Source of the DNA: Actinomycetes bacterium
Lineage (GTDB): Bacteria; Actinomycetota; Acidimicrobiia; Acidimicrobiales; RAAP-2
Assembly (NCBI GenBank): GCA_021807965.1
Contig: JAKBCI010000100.1
Location: forward strand, 1-6,603
DNA length: 6,603 nucleotides
Reading direction: 5' to 3'
In this document: one piece after another, positions 5,112 through 6,603 of the stretch
How positions within the stretch are numbered: the stretch's first letter is position 1
Layout of the letters: every line of letters begins with the position of its first letter
The notes under the pieces: model-generated
What the model was told of the DNA's origin: nothing
Database searches by the model: none
The model's input: only the letters and a program-made list of their open reading frames with translations
Made by a program: the position numbers and the translations under genes

Positions 5112-5912
5112 GTGCGACGGGTGCGTCGCCTGATGGCGAAGCGGTCGTTGCGTTGGCGCGAGCGGGTGTGCGTGCTCGAAGGACCCGACTTGGTACGCGC
5201 CGCGTTCGAATGCGGGGTTGAGGTCGAGGCGGTGTACGTCGATCCGTCGTCGATTGAACACGCCGACGTGGCGGACATTCTTCGCCGATCACGCGAGCGC
5301 GGTATCCGCAGCTTCGGTCTCGAACCAGCGACGCTGGCCAAGGTGGCGGACGCGCAGACGCCGCAACCGGTCATGGCGACCGCGCGATTTCACGCGCCGG
5401 TGGTAACGGCCATCGCGCCCGGGCGTCTAACGTTCGTCTTGCACGACCTTCGCGATCCCGGCAACGTGGGCACGATCATCCGTTCGGCGCACGCCACCGG
5501 AGCCTCGGCGGTGATTATGACCGGCCAGAGCGTCGATCCGTTCAATCCCAAGACGTTGCGCTCGACGGCGGGTTCGATTTTCAGCGTGGCGGTGAGCGTG
5601 GCGGACTTCAGCGACACCATGGCCCACTTCGAATCGCGAGGCGCAACGACGTGGGCTACGGTCGTGCGCGGCGGCACTGACCTGTTGGCGTGCGACCTCT
5701 CAGGACCGTCAGTTGTCGTGATCGGCAACGAGGCTCACGGTCTCGACGTGACCGCGGTCGAACGTTGCTCGGCGCGCCTGAGCATCGCGATGGAGGATTC
5801 CATCGAGTCGTTGAACGCCGGCGTGGCCGCGTCACTGATCGCCTTCGTGTCTCGCTGGCAGGCGGGGGGAAACGCGCCAGGGGTGATCCGATCTAGCCTG
5901 GGTGGCGTATGA
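5112..5912 (+). CDS. SpoU/TrmH-family RNA 2'-O-methyltransferase
   Basis: It transfers a methyl group from S-adenosylmethionine to a ribose 2'-OH in rRNA or tRNA. The exact target cannot be told from sequence. The substrate-binding N-domain holds VLEGPDLVRAAFE (21-33). The knotted SPOUT catalytic domain has motif 1 LHDLRDPGNVGTIIRSA (110-126, with Asn118 and Arg124), motif 2 VVVIGNEAHGL (201-211) and motif 3 IAMEDSIESLNAGVAASL (225-242). From the GTG at 5112 it is 266 residues, but no ribosome site precedes this codon. The frame is open back to the rplT stop, and the upstream residues (L-S-S-T-H-Q-R-V) look like the family's normal N-terminus. A CTG at 5079 with AGGA at 5071-5074 may be the true start. 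The stop overlaps pheS by ATGA. A methyltransferase of this type between rplT and pheS is usual in actinobacteria. Confidence 0.92.
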   Translation: MRRVRRLMAKRSLRWRERVCVLEGPDLVRAAFECGVEVEAVYVDPSSIEHADVADILRRSRERGIRSFGLEPATLAKVADAQTPQPVMATARFHAPVVTAIAPGRLTFVLHDLRDPGNVGTIIRSAHATGASAVIMTGQSVDPFNPKTLRSTAGSIFSVAVSVADFSDTMAHFESRGATTWATVVRGGTDLLACDLSGPSVVVIGNEAHGLDVTAVERCSARLSIAMEDSIESLNAGVAASLIAFVSRWQAGGNAPGVIRSSLGGV

Positions 5913-6603
5913 ACGTCCCCGAAGCCGCAATACCCGCCAGCTTCGCTGGTCAAATTGCTGATCACGTGGCGCGGGCCGTGGCGACCATCGCCAACCTATC
6001 GTCGATTGAGGAGCTCGACGACCAGAACGCCGTGATCGTGGGCCGGCGTTCAGCGTTGGCGGCGCTGCAGCGTTCGCTCGCCCAGCTGAACCCGGAAGAA
6101 CGGCGAGAAGTCGGGGCACGTCTGCAAGAGGCGCGTCGCGTCGTGCAAGAGGCGATCTCGTCGCGCCGCGATGCATTGCTGGCAGACGCGCGGGCTCGTC
6201 GGCTCGAGGCCGACCGTCTGAACCTCGGCGACGTCGTGGTCAGCGCGCGGCCGTGGCCGCTGACCCTCGGACACACCGGGCTCGTGTCCTCGACGCAGGC
6301 CGAACTCGAGGACGTGTTCGTCGCGATGGGATACCGCGTGGTTGACGGCCCACAGGTCGAGAGCGACTGGTACAACTTTGAAGCACTCAACATTCCTCCG
6401 GCGCATCCGGCACGGGGCATGTGGGATACCTTCTACGTCGACCTCGGTGAACCCGAAACCGTGGTGTTGCGCACCCATACGTCACCGACGCAAGTTCATT
6501 TGATGGAAGCGGCGGTCGCCGAGGGTACGCTGCCGATCCACGCCGTCGCGCCGGGGCGATGCTTTCGTCGCGATACACCTGACGCGCGGCACCAGATCGG
6601 AAG
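5909..6603 (+). CDS. pheS: Phenylalanine-tRNA ligase alpha subunit (3'-truncated by the window)
   Basis: This is the catalytic subunit of the class II Phe-tRNA synthetase (alpha2beta2 with PheT), which charges tRNA-Phe in the cytosol. 231 residues are present against about 350 in the family, and the frame runs off the end of the window. The N-terminal tRNA-binding coiled coil covers about 14-105 (ELDDQNAVIVGRRSALAALQ, then NPEERREVG). The catalytic core begins near 120 with motif 1 AELEDVFVAMGYRVVDGPQV (131-150), then DWYNFEALNIPPAHPARGMW, LRTHTSPTQ (187-195) and the start of motif 2, GRCFRRDTPDARH (216-228). The ATG at 5909 shares ATGA with the methyltransferase stop, with only a weak GGGTGG before it, so coupling is likely. 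pheT is expected just downstream, outside the window. Confidence 0.96.
   Translation, partial: MNVPEAAIPASFAGQIADHVARAVATIANLSSIEELDDQNAVIVGRRSALAALQRSLAQLNPEERREVGARLQEARRVVQEAISSRRDALLADARARRLEADRLNLGDVVVSARPWPLTLGHTGLVSSTQAELEDVFVAMGYRVVDGPQVESDWYNFEALNIPPAHPARGMWDTFYVDLGEPETVVLRTHTSPTQVHLMEAAVAEGTLPIHAVAPGRCFRRDTPDARHQIG

Noticed and set aside
4347..5261. Minus-strand open frame of about 300 codons across the infC tail, rpmI, rplT and the methyltransferase start
   Set aside because: It lies opposite four genes of certain identity and has no family features. Treated as a shadow.
1..6603. Search for CRISPR repeats, insertion sequence ends, tRNA genes, riboswitches or toxin-antitoxin and defence genes
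   Set aside because: No spaced direct repeats, transposase motifs, tRNA-like clover-leaf or FMN riboswitch sequence were seen by eye, and the genes are housekeeping in nature. A tool-based scan was not possible.

Overview
The window is GC-rich, almost fully coding chromosomal DNA from what looks like an actinobacterium, probably of the Acidimicrobiia type. That placement rests on the gene order (infC-rpmI-rplT-SpoU methyltransferase-pheS), the actinobacterial wording of RibBA, a cold-shock-like protein with the 'FHC..IADGSR' pattern, and a DUF1844-like gene near infC. It is an inference from sequence style, not from a phylogeny. I see no mobile element, CRISPR array, tRNA, rRNA or phage gene.

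Layout. (1) Positions 1-1715, + strand: the end of a riboflavin operon. It holds the 3' part of ribBA (its start lies outside the window), ribH, which overlaps ribBA by 14 bases, and a 67-residue cold-shock-domain-like protein joined to ribH by an ATGA overlap. (2) Positions 1712-3569, - strand: a small DUF1844-like gene and, upstream of it in transcription, a large polytopic membrane protein resembling GT-C (GT87/DUF2029-like) glycosyltransferases. The small gene meets the cold-shock gene tail to tail, and both TAG stop codons lie in the same CTAG. (3) Positions 3570-3884: a divergent intergenic region of about 315 bases that carries the infC leader. (4) Positions 3885-6603, + strand: the translation operon infC (IF3), rpmI (bL35), rplT (bL20), a SpoU/TrmH-family RNA 2'-O-methyltransferase, and the 5' part of pheS, which runs off the window.

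How the genes work together. RibBA makes both riboflavin precursors and RibH joins them into lumazine. The infC operon supplies initiation, ribosome assembly, RNA modification and Phe-tRNA charging. The most notable local feature is the start of infC. The conserved N-terminus of IF3 is in frame upstream of the first ATG/GTG/TTG, and a strong Shine-Dalgarno (AAGGAG, 3873-3878) points to an ATC codon at 3885. This looks like the rare-start-codon autoregulation known for IF3 genes. The leader also has two hairpins that share a 10-base repeat, and a possible 21-codon leader ORF ending 15 bases before that start. I did not find a wholly new multi-gene system. The unusual material is regulatory (infC leader, odd start codons) plus two poorly characterised genes: the cold-shock-like protein and the GT-C-like membrane protein.
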